Assembly: GCA_900549715.1 (NCBI GenBank)
Contig: URPK01000003.1
Coordinates: 1-64,000, forward strand
DNA: 64,000 bases
Origin: an uncultured Collinsella sp.
GTDB lineage: Bacteria > Actinomycetota > Coriobacteriia > Coriobacteriales > Coriobacteriaceae
Direction of reading: 5' to 3'
Part shown: positions 5,791-14,855 of the stretch, piece by piece
How the letters are laid out: each line of letters opens with the position of its first letter
Position numbering within the stretch: position 1 is the stretch's first letter
Translations under genes and position numbers: made by a program
Notes under the pieces: generated by a model
Told to the model about the DNA's origin: nothing
Databases searched by the model: none
What the model saw: the letters and a program-made list of their open reading frames with translations, nothing else

Positions 5791-8151
5791 CTAAACGCGG
5801 CGCTTAAGCTGCGCTCCACCCTCACCGGGCATCAAGCGACGCGCGTCGTAGACCGAGTCAACGCTGCTGATAGAGGCCAGCAGCGGATCCAGACCACTCG
5901 CGTCCGAGATCTCGACCATAAAGCGCAGGGTTGCAATACCCTCGCGGTTGGTCGACGTGGCGGCAGAAAGGATATTGCCACCCGCATCGCCAATGGCGAT
6001 GGTAACGTCCTTGAGCAGGCCCATACGATCCAAGCACTCGACCACGATCTCGACCTGGAAGAGGGTGTCAGCAGCGCCGTCCCATTCCACATCGATCATG
6101 CGCTCGGGATGCTCCATAAGACCCTTGACGTTGGGGCAGTTGGCGCGATGCACCGAAACGCCACGACCGCGCGTGATGAAGCCGACGATGTCGTCGCCCG
6201 TCACCGGATTGCAGCAATGTGCCAGACGGACCAGCAGGCCGCTGCTGCTCTCGCCCTTGACGATAATACCGTTGCTGGCGCTCTTGCCGCGCTTTTGCGG
6301 CTTTCGGTTGGAGCCTCGGGCCGGCTGTTTCACGACCTCGGCGATAGCCTCGGCCTTGGTGAGCTGTTCCTCGGGCTTGGGGTCCAAGATTTGCTCGACC
6401 TTGTTACCCACAGCGCGAGGGGCAACCTTGCCGGCGCCGACGGCGGCAAACAGGTCCTCGAGCTGCTTGTAGTTAAACTGCTCCGCCACGGCGTTGAGCG
6501 CACGCGTGGATCGCGGCGTAGAGATGCCATACCCGCGCTTGCGCAAGTCCTTGGCCAGTATATCGCGGCCGGCGGCAGCGTCGTCGTCCTTGGTCGCGGC
6601 GGCAAAATAGCGGCGGATCTTTGACTTGGCCGAAGGCGTCTTGACGATCTTGAGCCAATCACGCGACGGCTTGGAACTCTTATTGGTCAGGATTTCAACG
6701 CGGTCGCCCGTCTTGATCTCATGCGTGAGCGGCGCGACCGCACCGTTGATCTTAGCGCCGACGCAGTGGTTGCCCACCTCGGTGTGAACGGCATAGGCAA
6801 AGTCGAGCGGCGTGGAGCCGGCACGAAGCGCCATGACCTCGCCCTTGGGCGTAAAGACAAAGATCTCCTGGTCGAAGAGGTCGACCTTCAACGAGTGCAG
6901 GTATTCCTTGGCGTCGGTAATCTCATCAGACGCTGCCCAATCGAGCGAATGCTTGAGCCAGTTTATCTGGTCGTCCAGACGCTGGGCATCATTGGTCTTT
7001 GAAGCAGACGATCCGCCCGACTTCTTGTACAGCCAGTGGGCGGCGATGCCGTACTCGGCCTGCTCGTGCATCTCGTAGGTACGAATCTGAATCTCGAGCG
7101 GACGAGCCGTGGGGCCGATAACCGTCGTATGAAGCGACTGATAGTTATTGACCTTGGGCATGGCGATATAGTCTTTAAAGCGACCGGGCATGGGGTGCCA
7201 TAGCGTGTGCACCGCGCCGAGCGTGGAGTAGCAATCGCGCACCGAATGGGTGATGACGCGCAGCGCCACCAGGTCGTAGATCTCGGAGAACTCCTTGCCC
7301 TTGCGCTTCATCTTTTGATAGATGGACCAATAGTGCTTGGAACGGCCGTTGATCTGAAAGCCCTCAAGACCAATGCGGTTGAGCTCATCGGTGAGCGTCT
7401 TGATGGTCTCGGCCAGATAGCGCTCGCGAACTTCGCGCGACTCAGCCACCATGCGCGCGATGCGCTGGTAGGCGTCGGGTTCAAGGTAGAAGAAGGACAG
7501 GTCCTCGAGTTCCCATTTAATGGAGCTCATGCCCAGACGGTCGGCCAGGGGCGCATACACGTCCATGGTCTCGCGGGCCTTAAACAGGCGACGGTCCTCA
7601 CGCAGGGCTGCAAGGGTGCGCATGTTGTGCAGACGGTCGGCAAGCTTAACGATGATGACGCGAATGTCCTTGGACATGGCAAGGAACATCTTGCGCAGCG
7701 TAAGCGCCTGCTTCTCGTCCATGCTGTCGACTTCGATGTTGGTGAGCTTGGTCACGCCGTCGACGAGTTCTGCCACGGTTTCGCCAAACAGGCCGGAAAC
7801 GTCGGCAAGCGAGGTTTCGGTGTCCTCGACGGTATCGTGCAGCAACGCGGCGCACACCACATCGCAGTCCATCTTGAGATCAGCCAGAATGATGGCCACC
7901 TCGACGGGATGGTTAATGTACATCTCACCCGAGCGGCGCTTTTGGTTGCAATGCTTCTCGGCGGCAAAGCAGTAGGCCTGCTCCACCATGGAGAAGTCAT
8001 CCTCATTCATATATTTGAGGCACAGACGCTCCAGCTTGTCGTAACTGTCCGCCATAATCTCGGGCGGCAGCTCATCGGCATGCTTATAGTGCTCCATCTC
8101 CGAAAACGGCTGGAGAGTGGAATCATGGGCGGTACGGGCTGCGGCATCCAT
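5791..8151 (-). CDS. rel: bifunctional (p)ppGpp synthetase/hydrolase Rel
   Basis: A 786-residue long RelA/SpoT homolog that makes and degrades the alarmone ppGpp. Domains in order: HD hydrolase with HDTVEDT near residue 105 (intact, so hydrolase probably active); synthetase with GRFKDYIAMPKVNNYQSLHT near 325; TGS near 435 (VFTPKGEVMALRAGSTPLDF); a zinc-finger/RIS region with AHCCNPVTGD near 655; and a C-terminal ACT domain. The first 30 residues are an extra N-terminal tail. The ATG at 8151 is preceded by AGGGGAAGGGG. It starts 16 bases after recJ, implying co-transcription. Confidence 0.96.
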   Translation of the reverse strand: MDAAARTAHDSTLQPFSEMEHYKHADELPPEIMADSYDKLERLCLKYMNEDDFSMVEQAYCFAAEKHCNQKRRSGEMYINHPVEVAIILADLKMDCDVVCAALLHDTVEDTETSLADVSGLFGETVAELVDGVTKLTNIEVDSMDEKQALTLRKMFLAMSKDIRVIIVKLADRLHNMRTLAALREDRRLFKARETMDVYAPLADRLGMSSIKWELEDLSFFYLEPDAYQRIARMVAESREVRERYLAETIKTLTDELNRIGLEGFQINGRSKHYWSIYQKMKRKGKEFSEIYDLVALRVITHSVRDCYSTLGAVHTLWHPMPGRFKDYIAMPKVNNYQSLHTTVIGPTARPLEIQIRTYEMHEQAEYGIAAHWLYKKSGGSSASKTNDAQRLDDQINWLKHSLDWAASDEITDAKEYLHSLKVDLFDQEIFVFTPKGEVMALRAGSTPLDFAYAVHTEVGNHCVGAKINGAVAPLTHEIKTGDRVEILTNKSSKPSRDWLKIVKTPSAKSKIRRYFAAATKDDDAAAGRDILAKDLRKRGYGISTPRSTRALNAVAEQFNYKQLEDLFAAVGAGKVAPRAVGNKVEQILDPKPEEQLTKAEAIAEVVKQPARGSNRKPQKRGKSASNGIIVKGESSSGLLVRLAHCCNPVTGDDIVGFITRGRGVSVHRANCPNVKGLMEHPERMIDVEWDGAADTLFQVEIVVECLDRMGLLKDVTIAIGDAGGNILSAATSTNREGIATLRFMVEISDASGLDPLLASISSVDSVYDARRLMPGEGGAQLKRRV

Positions 8152-8166
8152 CGAGGTCCCCTTCCC

Positions 8167-11100
8167 CTAGGCCCGTGGTATGATCGGGCGGTTAACTTTG
8201 GCTAGCATATCAGAAGCACACGAATCGAGCGCCCAGCTCCGGAAAGCCGAGAACTCCATGCGCGAGCGCAAGCCCTCCAAATAGCGAATTGACCTGCTCA
8301 ATTGCACGCGGCCAGGGTTTTCGGCCATCGCGATGCGACGGGTGTCGTCAAACCCCGAAACGCGACAGAAACCAAGCTCTTCGAAGATTCCCAGGCCGCT
8401 TTCCACCGAGCGCTCATCGACCGGCGTGCGCGCGTCGATTGCAAGGCACATCTGCGCGATGTCGATATCGCTTGCGCAGAATGAATCGTCCCCCGTCTTG
8501 CCGCGGTTGGAGCGCCACATGGTCTGCAGCGCTCGATAGAGCGTGACGAGCTCATCGCGTTCGGGCGCATAGCAATCGAGTAGGCGCTCGTTAATACGGG
8601 CGTCACGCGACGAATAGAGCAGATGAATCACAGCGGGCTGTCCGTCACGACCGGCACGGCCGCTCATCTGGTTAAACTCAATCGCGCCAAACGGCATATG
8701 GTAGAGCACGACATGTCGGATATCGGGCAGGTTGACGCCCTCACCGAAGGCCGAGGTCGAGACGATGCAGCTGAGGCTGCCATCTCGAAACGCCTCCTCG
8801 ACGCGGCGGCGATCGGAACGCGCGAGCCCGGCGTTATAGAACGCGATATGGGTCGCACAGTCTGGCACGCGCTTGCGCAGCGTCTTGGCAAGCGCCACGG
8901 ACTGGTCGCGCGAATTGACGTAGATAACGGTCTTCTCCCCCGTCGCCACAATCGACACCAGGCGATTTTCGCGGCTCGCAAGATCGCGGTCGTCCTCGAG
9001 CTGCAAGTTCTCGCGCACGGTCTCGTCGACCACCGTACGGGTAATCGGCAACACGCGGGCAAGCTCCGCCACGACCGGAGCCGTCGCGGTGGCCGTCGCC
9101 GCCATAACGACCGGATCGCCCAGGGCCTTGAGGATGTCGGGCATGTCGAGGTATGCGCTACGGTCGCCGCCCTTGGCAAGACCGGCATGATGCGCCTCGT
9201 CGATAACGACAAACCCGATACGACCCGAGCGAGCAAAGCGGTCTCGGTGAATAGACAGGAACTCCGGCGTCGTGAGCACGATGCCGGTGCGGCCCGAAGC
9301 CAAGCCGGCAAACACGTCATCGCGCGCTGCCTCCACGGTCTCGCCGGTCAACACGCCCACGCCAATGCCGAGCGCAGCCATCGTCGATGAAAGATGATAG
9401 GCCTGGTCGGCAACGAGCGCGCGCAGCGGATAGACAAAGATGCTCGCGCGACCGCGAAGGACCGCATCGCGTGCGGCGTGCACGTGGAAAATCAGAGACT
9501 TGCCGCGGCCCGTTCCCATAACGGCCAGAACACTTTGGTGATCGGCCAGGGCATCGAGCGCCTCGACCTGCGCGCGGTGCGGCTGATTCGAGCCGATAAA
9601 GCTATGGATAAGCGAGCGCGTGAGCTCGGTATAAGAAAGCTGGGCGAGCGTCTCGCGTTTACGCGACTCCAGGCGCGGGCCTAAGTCCGCCGGTTGCACG
9701 CCGCGGCGAAGCTCGCACGCCGGATCGTCGATATTGGGCGCCGTGGTATCACGCACCAAGACATCCTTGATCATGAGCTTTGGCTTTACGCGACCTTGCC
9801 AATGCTCGGCCACGGCCTCGAACACCAAGTCGACGGCGCTATCGCAATTGATGAGCCTATCGATCTGCGGCACGCGGAACATGATGGCCGGCACACTCGC
9901 GGCGCCATCGGTCGCCACAAAGCGCATATGCTCGCCGGTTTTGCCCACCACGGCGCGATCGCACATCGTCACGCCCTCGGCAGCCAGAAGCGGCACCTTA
10001 TTGCCCTGACCAAACGGCTCAAGACGAGAAATCTGCTCGATAGTCTCGATATTTAGCTCGGAGAGGTCAACGGTGGCGGCAACCTCGTCAGTGTCCTCAA
10101 AGTCCTCGGCGGGAAGCTCGGACAGCACGGCGGAAAGGCGGCGGCGGAACTCGTCGAGCTTGGATGCCTCGATGGTCACACCCACCGCACCGGCATGTCC
10201 GCCGCGACGAATCAGCAGGTCGGAACAGCGCTCGACGGCGTCAAACAGGTTAACTTTGCCCACCGAGCGACCAGAGCCGCGCGCGATACCGTCCTCGATC
10301 GAGAACAGCAGCGCCGGCACGTGATAGCGGTTGGTCAGACGGCTTGCCACGATGCCCTTGACGCCCTCGTGCCAGCCCTCGCCACCCACGACGATTGCGC
10401 GTCCGCCGTCATAGGTCTTCTCGACCTTTGCCATGGCATCGCGCGTGAGCTCCGCCTCGATCTCACGGCGCTGGCGGTTGATTTCCTCGAGCTCAGCCGC
10501 CAGTGCGCTTGCTTCGATGGGATCGCGGGCAAGCAGCAGGTCGAGCGCCAGCTTGGGATCGGCCATGCGACCGGCAGCGTTTAAGCGGGGAATGAGCGAG
10601 AACGATAGGCCATCCGCCGTAATGCTCGAAAGGTCCGCCTTGGCGAGCGCGGCAAGCGCGATATAGCCGGGACGAGCGGTTACGCGCATCTGCTGGATGC
10701 CCTCGGCAACCAGCGCGCGGTTCTCGGGCGTGAGCGGCATCATGTCGGACACGGTGCCCAGCGCCGCGACCTCGATTAGCGAACGCCAATACGACGGCTT
10801 GCCCAAGCGCTCACCCAGGACTTGCACCAGTTTGAGCGCCACACCAGCACCGGCAAGTTCACGCGAGGGCCCCTCATCCTCGAGCTTGGGGTCGGTCAGG
10901 GGCACGCCCTGCGGCACCTGGTCGGACGGCTCATGGTGGTCCGTAACCACCAGATCGATTCCCAGGCTCTCAAGATAGGAAACCTCTTCCTTGGCGGCAA
11001 TGCCGTTATCGACGGTCACGATCAACTGGGGGCGAGCGAGCTCGTTAACGCGGTCGAGCGCCGCGCGAGAGAGACCGTAGCCCTCGTCAAAGCGATGCGG

Positions 11101-11454
11101 AATAAACGGCGTGACATCGGCGCCAAACGTGCGCAGTGCCTCGGTTAACAGGCAGGTCGACGTAATACCGTCAACGTCAAAATCGCCAAAGACCGCGATG
11201 TGCTCGTGGTTGCGAATAGCACGCTCGACGCGGTCGGCAACGACCGACATGCCCGGGATAATGAGTGGGTCAGCCCAGTCGCGATCGAGCGAAGGCGTCA
11301 AAAACAGCTGGCCTTCTTCGATGGATGTAATGCCGTGCGCAACCATAATGCGCGCCACCAGCCCGGGTATTCCCAGGCCAGCCGAAAGCTCCTTTTCGAG
11401 TTCGGGGTTTTGCTGAGCGACCGCCCAGCGATGCGTCGTCTTAAGCGATGACAT
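8167..11454 (-). CDS. recJ: RecJ exonuclease fused to a RecQ-like DEAH helicase
   Basis: A 1095-residue fusion. The first ~570 residues are RecJ, the 5'-3' single-strand DNA exonuclease of recombination and mismatch repair: DFDVDG near 91, TVDNGI near 147, DHHEP near 172, then DHHA1 and OB-type segments. The last ~450 residues form an SF2 helicase: GTGRGKS (Walker A), VVIDEAHHAG (DEAH), MAATATATA, YVNSRDQS, STSAFGEGVNLPD and QMSGRAGRDGQP. RecJ and RecQ act together in end resection, so fusion makes functional sense. The ATG at 11454 is preferred to a GTG at 11499 because of a nearby GGGGGTGG. First gene of the recJ-rel group. Confidence 0.92.
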   Translation of the reverse strand: MSSLKTTHRWAVAQQNPELEKELSAGLGIPGLVARIMVAHGITSIEEGQLFLTPSLDRDWADPLIIPGMSVVADRVERAIRNHEHIAVFGDFDVDGITSTCLLTEALRTFGADVTPFIPHRFDEGYGLSRAALDRVNELARPQLIVTVDNGIAAKEEVSYLESLGIDLVVTDHHEPSDQVPQGVPLTDPKLEDEGPSRELAGAGVALKLVQVLGERLGKPSYWRSLIEVAALGTVSDMMPLTPENRALVAEGIQQMRVTARPGYIALAALAKADLSSITADGLSFSLIPRLNAAGRMADPKLALDLLLARDPIEASALAAELEEINRQRREIEAELTRDAMAKVEKTYDGGRAIVVGGEGWHEGVKGIVASRLTNRYHVPALLFSIEDGIARGSGRSVGKVNLFDAVERCSDLLIRRGGHAGAVGVTIEASKLDEFRRRLSAVLSELPAEDFEDTDEVAATVDLSELNIETIEQISRLEPFGQGNKVPLLAAEGVTMCDRAVVGKTGEHMRFVATDGAASVPAIMFRVPQIDRLINCDSAVDLVFEAVAEHWQGRVKPKLMIKDVLVRDTTAPNIDDPACELRRGVQPADLGPRLESRKRETLAQLSYTELTRSLIHSFIGSNQPHRAQVEALDALADHQSVLAVMGTGRGKSLIFHVHAARDAVLRGRASIFVYPLRALVADQAYHLSSTMAALGIGVGVLTGETVEAARDDVFAGLASGRTGIVLTTPEFLSIHRDRFARSGRIGFVVIDEAHHAGLAKGGDRSAYLDMPDILKALGDPVVMAATATATAPVVAELARVLPITRTVVDETVRENLQLEDDRDLASRENRLVSIVATGEKTVIYVNSRDQSVALAKTLRKRVPDCATHIAFYNAGLARSDRRRVEEAFRDGSLSCIVSTSAFGEGVNLPDIRHVVLYHMPFGAIEFNQMSGRAGRDGQPAVIHLLYSSRDARINERLLDCYAPERDELVTLYRALQTMWRSNRGKTGDDSFCASDIDIAQMCLAIDARTPVDERSVESGLGIFEELGFCRVSGFDDTRRIAMAENPGRVQLSRSIRYLEGLRSRMEFSAFRSWALDSCASDMLAKVNRPIIPRA

Positions 11455-11730
11455 AGGCGCCCACCCCCGATAGGGGCAGGTCGCCGCGATACCTCTCACG
11501 GTTCATAGCGATGAGTCCTCTGTGTATGCCCGCTTCGGCAGGCAGATCTGTTGAACGAATTTATTATACCGTGCAGCACGGACGCAAATCGCCGCAGTAC
11601 GCCGCGGTTTCGGTAAACGATGCCGGTAATAGCCTCGAAATATTCAAGCGTTTCTGACGCACGGACGCACGCGAGCGTCTAGCATATCCATTCAAAACGG
11701 ATTCACGAGCAAAGGGAGTCACAAGAGCAT
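11455..11730. promoter_or_regulatory. divergent promoter region recJ / BASS transporter
   Basis: Non-coding 276 bp between divergent genes. On the minus strand a good -10 (TATAAT, complement of 11563-11568) points toward recJ with only a weak -35 (GATTTG) 16 bases upstream. A GGGAG ribosome site for the plus-strand gene lies near 11714-11718. No operator was recognised. Confidence 0.4.
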
Positions 11731-12729
11731 ATGAAGCAATGGGTTGGACTGGGCAAGTTCCTCGCGGGGCACATGCAGGTCATCGTTCCGATTTGCGTGA
11801 CGCTCGGCGTGCTCTTTCCCCAGCAGATCGGCGTGCTCAAGCCCATCGTTCCCGCCTTGTTTGCCTTTATGACGTTTCAGGGTGCGCTCAGCAACACCTT
11901 TCACCAGGTAACCGAGGTGTTCCGCCGTCCGCTGCACCTGGTCTTGGCGTTACTCGTCTCGGCGGTGCTTATCCCTATCGCAGCCTATGCCATGGGATCG
12001 TTATTCTTTGGCTCCAACCCCAACCTTGTCTGCGGCATTGTGCTCGAATACAGCGTGCCCGTGGCCGTCACCGCTTTTATGTGGATCAGCATGTTCGGCG
12101 GCAACGGCCCGCTCGCGCTCACCATCATCCTGACGTCCTCGGTCATCTCACCTGTGACGATTCCGCTTACGCTCAAGCTCCTGCTGGGCGCCACTGTCTC
12201 GATCGACGTGCCGAACATGATGCAGAACATGGCCTTTATGATCGCCATCCCCGCTGTGCTCGGTATTGTCATCAATGAACTCACGCGCGGCTGGGGCCAC
12301 GAGAAACTCTCCCCCGCGCTCTCGCCCGCCTGCAAGTTCATGATGATGGGCGTCATCGCGTCCAACTCCACCGCCATGAGCGAGTACGTGCTACACATGA
12401 ACGCGGTGCGCCTGGAAGTCGCCCTCTTTATTCTGGTGTTCGCCATCAGCGGTTTTGTCGTGGGCATTCTGGTCGCCCGCGCGCTGCATCTGCCATATAG
12501 CGAGACGACTACCATGTGCTTTACCTGCGGCATGCGTAATATCTCTTCGGGCGCTGTCATCGCCACACAGTATTTTCCCGGCGAGGTCGTGTTTCCCGTC
12601 ATGTGCGGCACCCTGTTTCAGCAGGTGCTCGCCTCGCTTATCGGGCATCTCTTTGAGCGTCTGACCGGCGAGGAGCGCGCCGCCCAGCGCAAGCGGGTCG
12701 AGGCCGGCCGCGATGCCATGGAACGCTAG
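11731..12729 (+). CDS. bile acid:sodium symporter (BASS) family transporter
   Basis: A 332-residue polytopic membrane protein with about nine or ten hydrophobic helices. The pattern resembles the BASS/SBF family: LFAFMTFQGAL near residue 46, the VPVAVTAFMW segment near 109, and the C-terminal crossover-type motif CFTCGMRNISSGAVIAT near 267. Members move bile acids, organic anions or pantothenate with sodium; the substrate here is unknown, though a gut organism makes organic anion transport plausible. It begins with ATG after GGGAG and ends 30 bases before a convergent gene. No partner gene suggests the cargo. Confidence 0.75.
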   Translation: MKQWVGLGKFLAGHMQVIVPICVTLGVLFPQQIGVLKPIVPALFAFMTFQGALSNTFHQVTEVFRRPLHLVLALLVSAVLIPIAAYAMGSLFFGSNPNLVCGIVLEYSVPVAVTAFMWISMFGGNGPLALTIILTSSVISPVTIPLTLKLLLGATVSIDVPNMMQNMAFMIAIPAVLGIVINELTRGWGHEKLSPALSPACKFMMMGVIASNSTAMSEYVLHMNAVRLEVALFILVFAISGFVVGILVARALHLPYSETTTMCFTCGMRNISSGAVIATQYFPGEVVFPVMCGTLFQQVLASLIGHLFERLTGEERAAQRKRVEAGRDAMER

Positions 12730-12759
12730 ACTGTCCGCATTACGCGGGTGATAGTCTTG

Positions 12760-13557
12760 CTATACGAGCGTTTCCAGATGCGCACGCAGGCGCTCAGCAT
12801 CGATATCGAGCGTGGTCTCGGCATTAACCTGGGCCAAACGATATCCGACAAAGTAGGGCGAAACCACCCAACGCGGAAGCGCCTTGGCAATGGTCCGGCC
12901 GTCCATGTGGTAAAAGAACAAGTTGTACGACTCCGCGCGGCCGCCGTGGTGCTCGTGCAGGATATAGCGCAGGGCCACCTGAATCGCATCGGCAAACAGG
13001 TCCGCTTCGGCTTGGTCGCGGGCGTCGTCGCTGGCGGCGATTCCCTGTGGAGCCGAGACGTTGACCTCAAAGAATCCCATGATCGGCTCGGTTGAGATGT
13101 TGACCGAGATTCTCCCCTGCCGCCAGACATCGATGCCTTCAAAGTTGGCTGAGGTCAGCGCCGCATAGCCGTCCTCCTGTTCCAAGCCCACAATCTGCAT
13201 GTGTGGATGGACCAGACTGCCGCCCGAAAGTGGGCCCTTGTTCTTGTACATGAGAACGCTGCGATACTGTCGGGAGTCAATCATCCGCTGCCAGCAATCC
13301 AGAGCAAACCGCATAACATGATGCAGCTCGTCCGGCGCATAGGTCACCAGGTCGGCGTCGTGGTCGGACGACTCAATCAATACGGTCTGGCGAGTGGCGC
13401 GCAAGGTCTTAAACTTATTCTCGAGCCAGATGCAGTCACCGTCGCGCCGGATGATATTGGCGAGTTCCTCGGTATCGCAAAAGGGGCACGCGGTGCCGGG
13501 ACGACGGTTGTCGTCGGGCTTACCGTTCGCCTGCTGAACGTCAAATACCAGCGCCAC
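12760..13557 (-). CDS. DUF4931 (GalT/HIT-like) protein
   Basis: A 265-residue cytoplasmic protein resembling the DUF4931 family, distant relatives of galactose-1-phosphate uridylyltransferase in the HIT superfamily. Visible features: a CPFCDTEEL zinc-binding-like pair near residue 25, ENKFKTL near 46, and GPLSGGSLVHPHMQIVG near 110 with the HxHxQ nucleotide-transfer signature. This suggests a nucleotidyl transferase or hydrolase; the true substrate is unknown. GTG start with GGAGG 9 bases upstream, inside the end of cutC; the two genes are 3 bases apart and probably coupled. Confidence 0.8.
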   Translation of the reverse strand: MALVFDVQQANGKPDDNRRPGTACPFCDTEELANIIRRDGDCIWLENKFKTLRATRQTVLIESSDHDADLVTYAPDELHHVMRFALDCWQRMIDSRQYRSVLMYKNKGPLSGGSLVHPHMQIVGLEQEDGYAALTSANFEGIDVWRQGRISVNISTEPIMGFFEVNVSAPQGIAASDDARDQAEADLFADAIQVALRYILHEHHGGRAESYNLFFYHMDGRTIAKALPRWVVSPYFVGYRLAQVNAETTLDIDAERLRAHLETLV

Positions 13558-13560
13558 GGG

Positions 13561-14238
13561 TTATACCTCCAGCGGCACGATCTTGGTGCCATGGAGCTGG
13601 GAGACGCCCAGTGCCGCCGCCACGGTATCGCGATTGGCCGTGGAAATGCCGCCACCGGGAAGGATGGTCAGGCGGTCGCCCGCGTACTCGATCAAGCGGG
13701 CCAGGTTTTCGAAGTTGTCCTCGATCGGCGTACCGGCGGTACCACCGTGCGTCAGAATGCGCGTGACGCCGCAGTCGGCGAGCGTGTCAATGGCGTCCAG
13801 CTGAGCCTCGGGCGAGAGCTGGTCAAACGCCATGTGGAAAGTGATGTCGATAGGATCGCGCTTGCACTCCTCGGTCGCGCAGCCCGCAGCCATCACGAGG
13901 GCGCCAAGCGTAAGTTCGTCGAGCGCCCATCCGCCAGCGCAGGGCTTGCAGCAGCCAAAGACCAAGCCGTCAACGCCCGCACTCACGGCAAGGCCCAGAT
14001 CCATCTCCATCATACGCAGCTCGTCCTGGTTGTAGTGAAAGTCGCCGCCACGCGGGCGAATCATGCACATCACCCGTGCATCGTGCTCGTGAGCATAGTT
14101 GGTCGTAGCGCTGATAACGCCGGCCGAAGGCGTAGTGCCACCAACGGCAAGGTTGTCGCACAGCTCGATACGCCTTGCACCGGCATCGATAGCCGCCGGC
14201 ACACGCTCAAAGTTCTCGGCACAAAACTCGTACAGCAT
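13561..14238 (-). CDS. cutC: CutC family copper homeostasis-type TIM-barrel protein
   Basis: A 225-residue TIM barrel with the CutC signatures: YEFCAENFE at the start, RIELCDNLAVGGTTPS near residue 22, MIRPRGGDFHY near 57, GCCKP near 95, TFHMAFDQ near 132, ILTHGGTAGT near 158 and ILPGGGI near 188. CutC was linked to copper tolerance in E. coli, but its enzymatic role remains unsettled. The ATG at 14238 has a purine-rich GGGGGC upstream; an earlier in-frame start adds 13 residues without a site. Coupled to the downstream DUF4931 gene. Confidence 0.92.
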   Translation of the reverse strand: MLYEFCAENFERVPAAIDAGARRIELCDNLAVGGTTPSAGVISATTNYAHEHDARVMCMIRPRGGDFHYNQDELRMMEMDLGLAVSAGVDGLVFGCCKPCAGGWALDELTLGALVMAAGCATEECKRDPIDITFHMAFDQLSPEAQLDAIDTLADCGVTRILTHGGTAGTPIEDNFENLARLIEYAGDRLTILPGGGISTANRDTVAAALGVSQLHGTKIVPLEV

Positions 14239-14382
14239 AGATAGCCCCCAGGAGACATTTCGATTTCCACACGGCATTGTCGCACGTTAAATAGCAACCC
14301 GCACGATGGAACAAAACCTTGACAAGGAGTGTCCCAAAGTGCCGGCACATAAGGAACGTCCCCAGGTGCCACCTTGAGCGAT

Positions 14383-14429
14383 GGGTACTCATTTAAGTAC
14401 TCATTTAAGTACGTCCCCAATGAGTACCC
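14383..14429. repeat. inverted repeat enclosing a 12-bp tandem duplication
   Basis: GGGTACTCATT (14383-14393) and its complement AATGAGTACCC (14419-14429) flank two exact copies of the 12-mer TACTCATTTAAG (14386-14397 and 14398-14409). It lies in the divergent cutC/padR gap and is surrounded by GTCCCC-rich sequence. Function is unknown; it could act as a cutC leader hairpin or be a mobile-repeat remnant. Confidence 0.7.
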
Positions 14430-14468
14430 GCAGGGGACAGACAGACCGGACTCCCTATACGACAACTG

Positions 14469-14498
14469 TTGACATCATATACTATGTGTCATATAGTA
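14469..14498 (+). promoter_or_regulatory. padR promoter with overlapping PadR-type operator
   Basis: Near-consensus sigma70-type promoter: TTGACA at 14469-14474, 17-base spacer, TATAGT at 14492-14497. A dyad TACTAT-N7-ATAGTA (14480-14498) with central GTGTCAT overlaps the spacer and -10. This matches the style of PadR-family operators, so autorepression of the padR operon is likely. Confidence 0.8.
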
Positions 14499-14534
14499 GG
14501 TGTTACACAGTATACTACGAAAGGAGGTGTGCGG

Positions 14535-14855
14535 ATGGAGGCACAGATGAAGCGCGGCTTCCTCGAGGCCTGCGTGCTCGCGGCCGTCTCGGGCGAGGAA
14601 TCCTACGGCTATCAGATCGTGAAGGACGTGCCCGCGAGTATGGGGCTCACGGAATCCACGCTCTATCCGTTGCTCAAGCGCCTGGAGAAGGCGGGCTGCA
14701 TCACCGCGCGCTCCGCCGAGCACAACGGGCGGCTGCGGAGGTACTACCGCATCACGGACGCCGGGCGCGAGCGTATCGCCGAGTTCCTCGCCGAATGGCC
14801 ATCCGTGCAGGAGATCTACCGTTACGTGGAGGGGGCGCACCATGACGCGCGATGA
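14535..14855 (+). CDS. PadR family transcriptional regulator
   Basis: A 106-residue winged-helix regulator of the small PadR class: KRGFLEACVLAAV at the start, SYGYQIVKDV near residue 30, TESTLYPLLKRLEKAG near 45, and GRLRRYYRITDAGRERI near 70. The ATG follows an AAGGAGG site. It overlaps the following DUF1700 gene by 14 bases. PadR-DUF1700-DUF4097 modules are common in Gram-positive bacteria, where the regulator controls the two membrane proteins, often in response to envelope stress or antimicrobials. A strong promoter with a dyad covering its -10 suggests autoregulation. Confidence 0.92.
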   Translation: MEAQMKRGFLEACVLAAVSGEESYGYQIVKDVPASMGLTESTLYPLLKRLEKAGCITARSAEHNGRLRRYYRITDAGRERIAEFLAEWPSVQEIYRYVEGAHHDAR

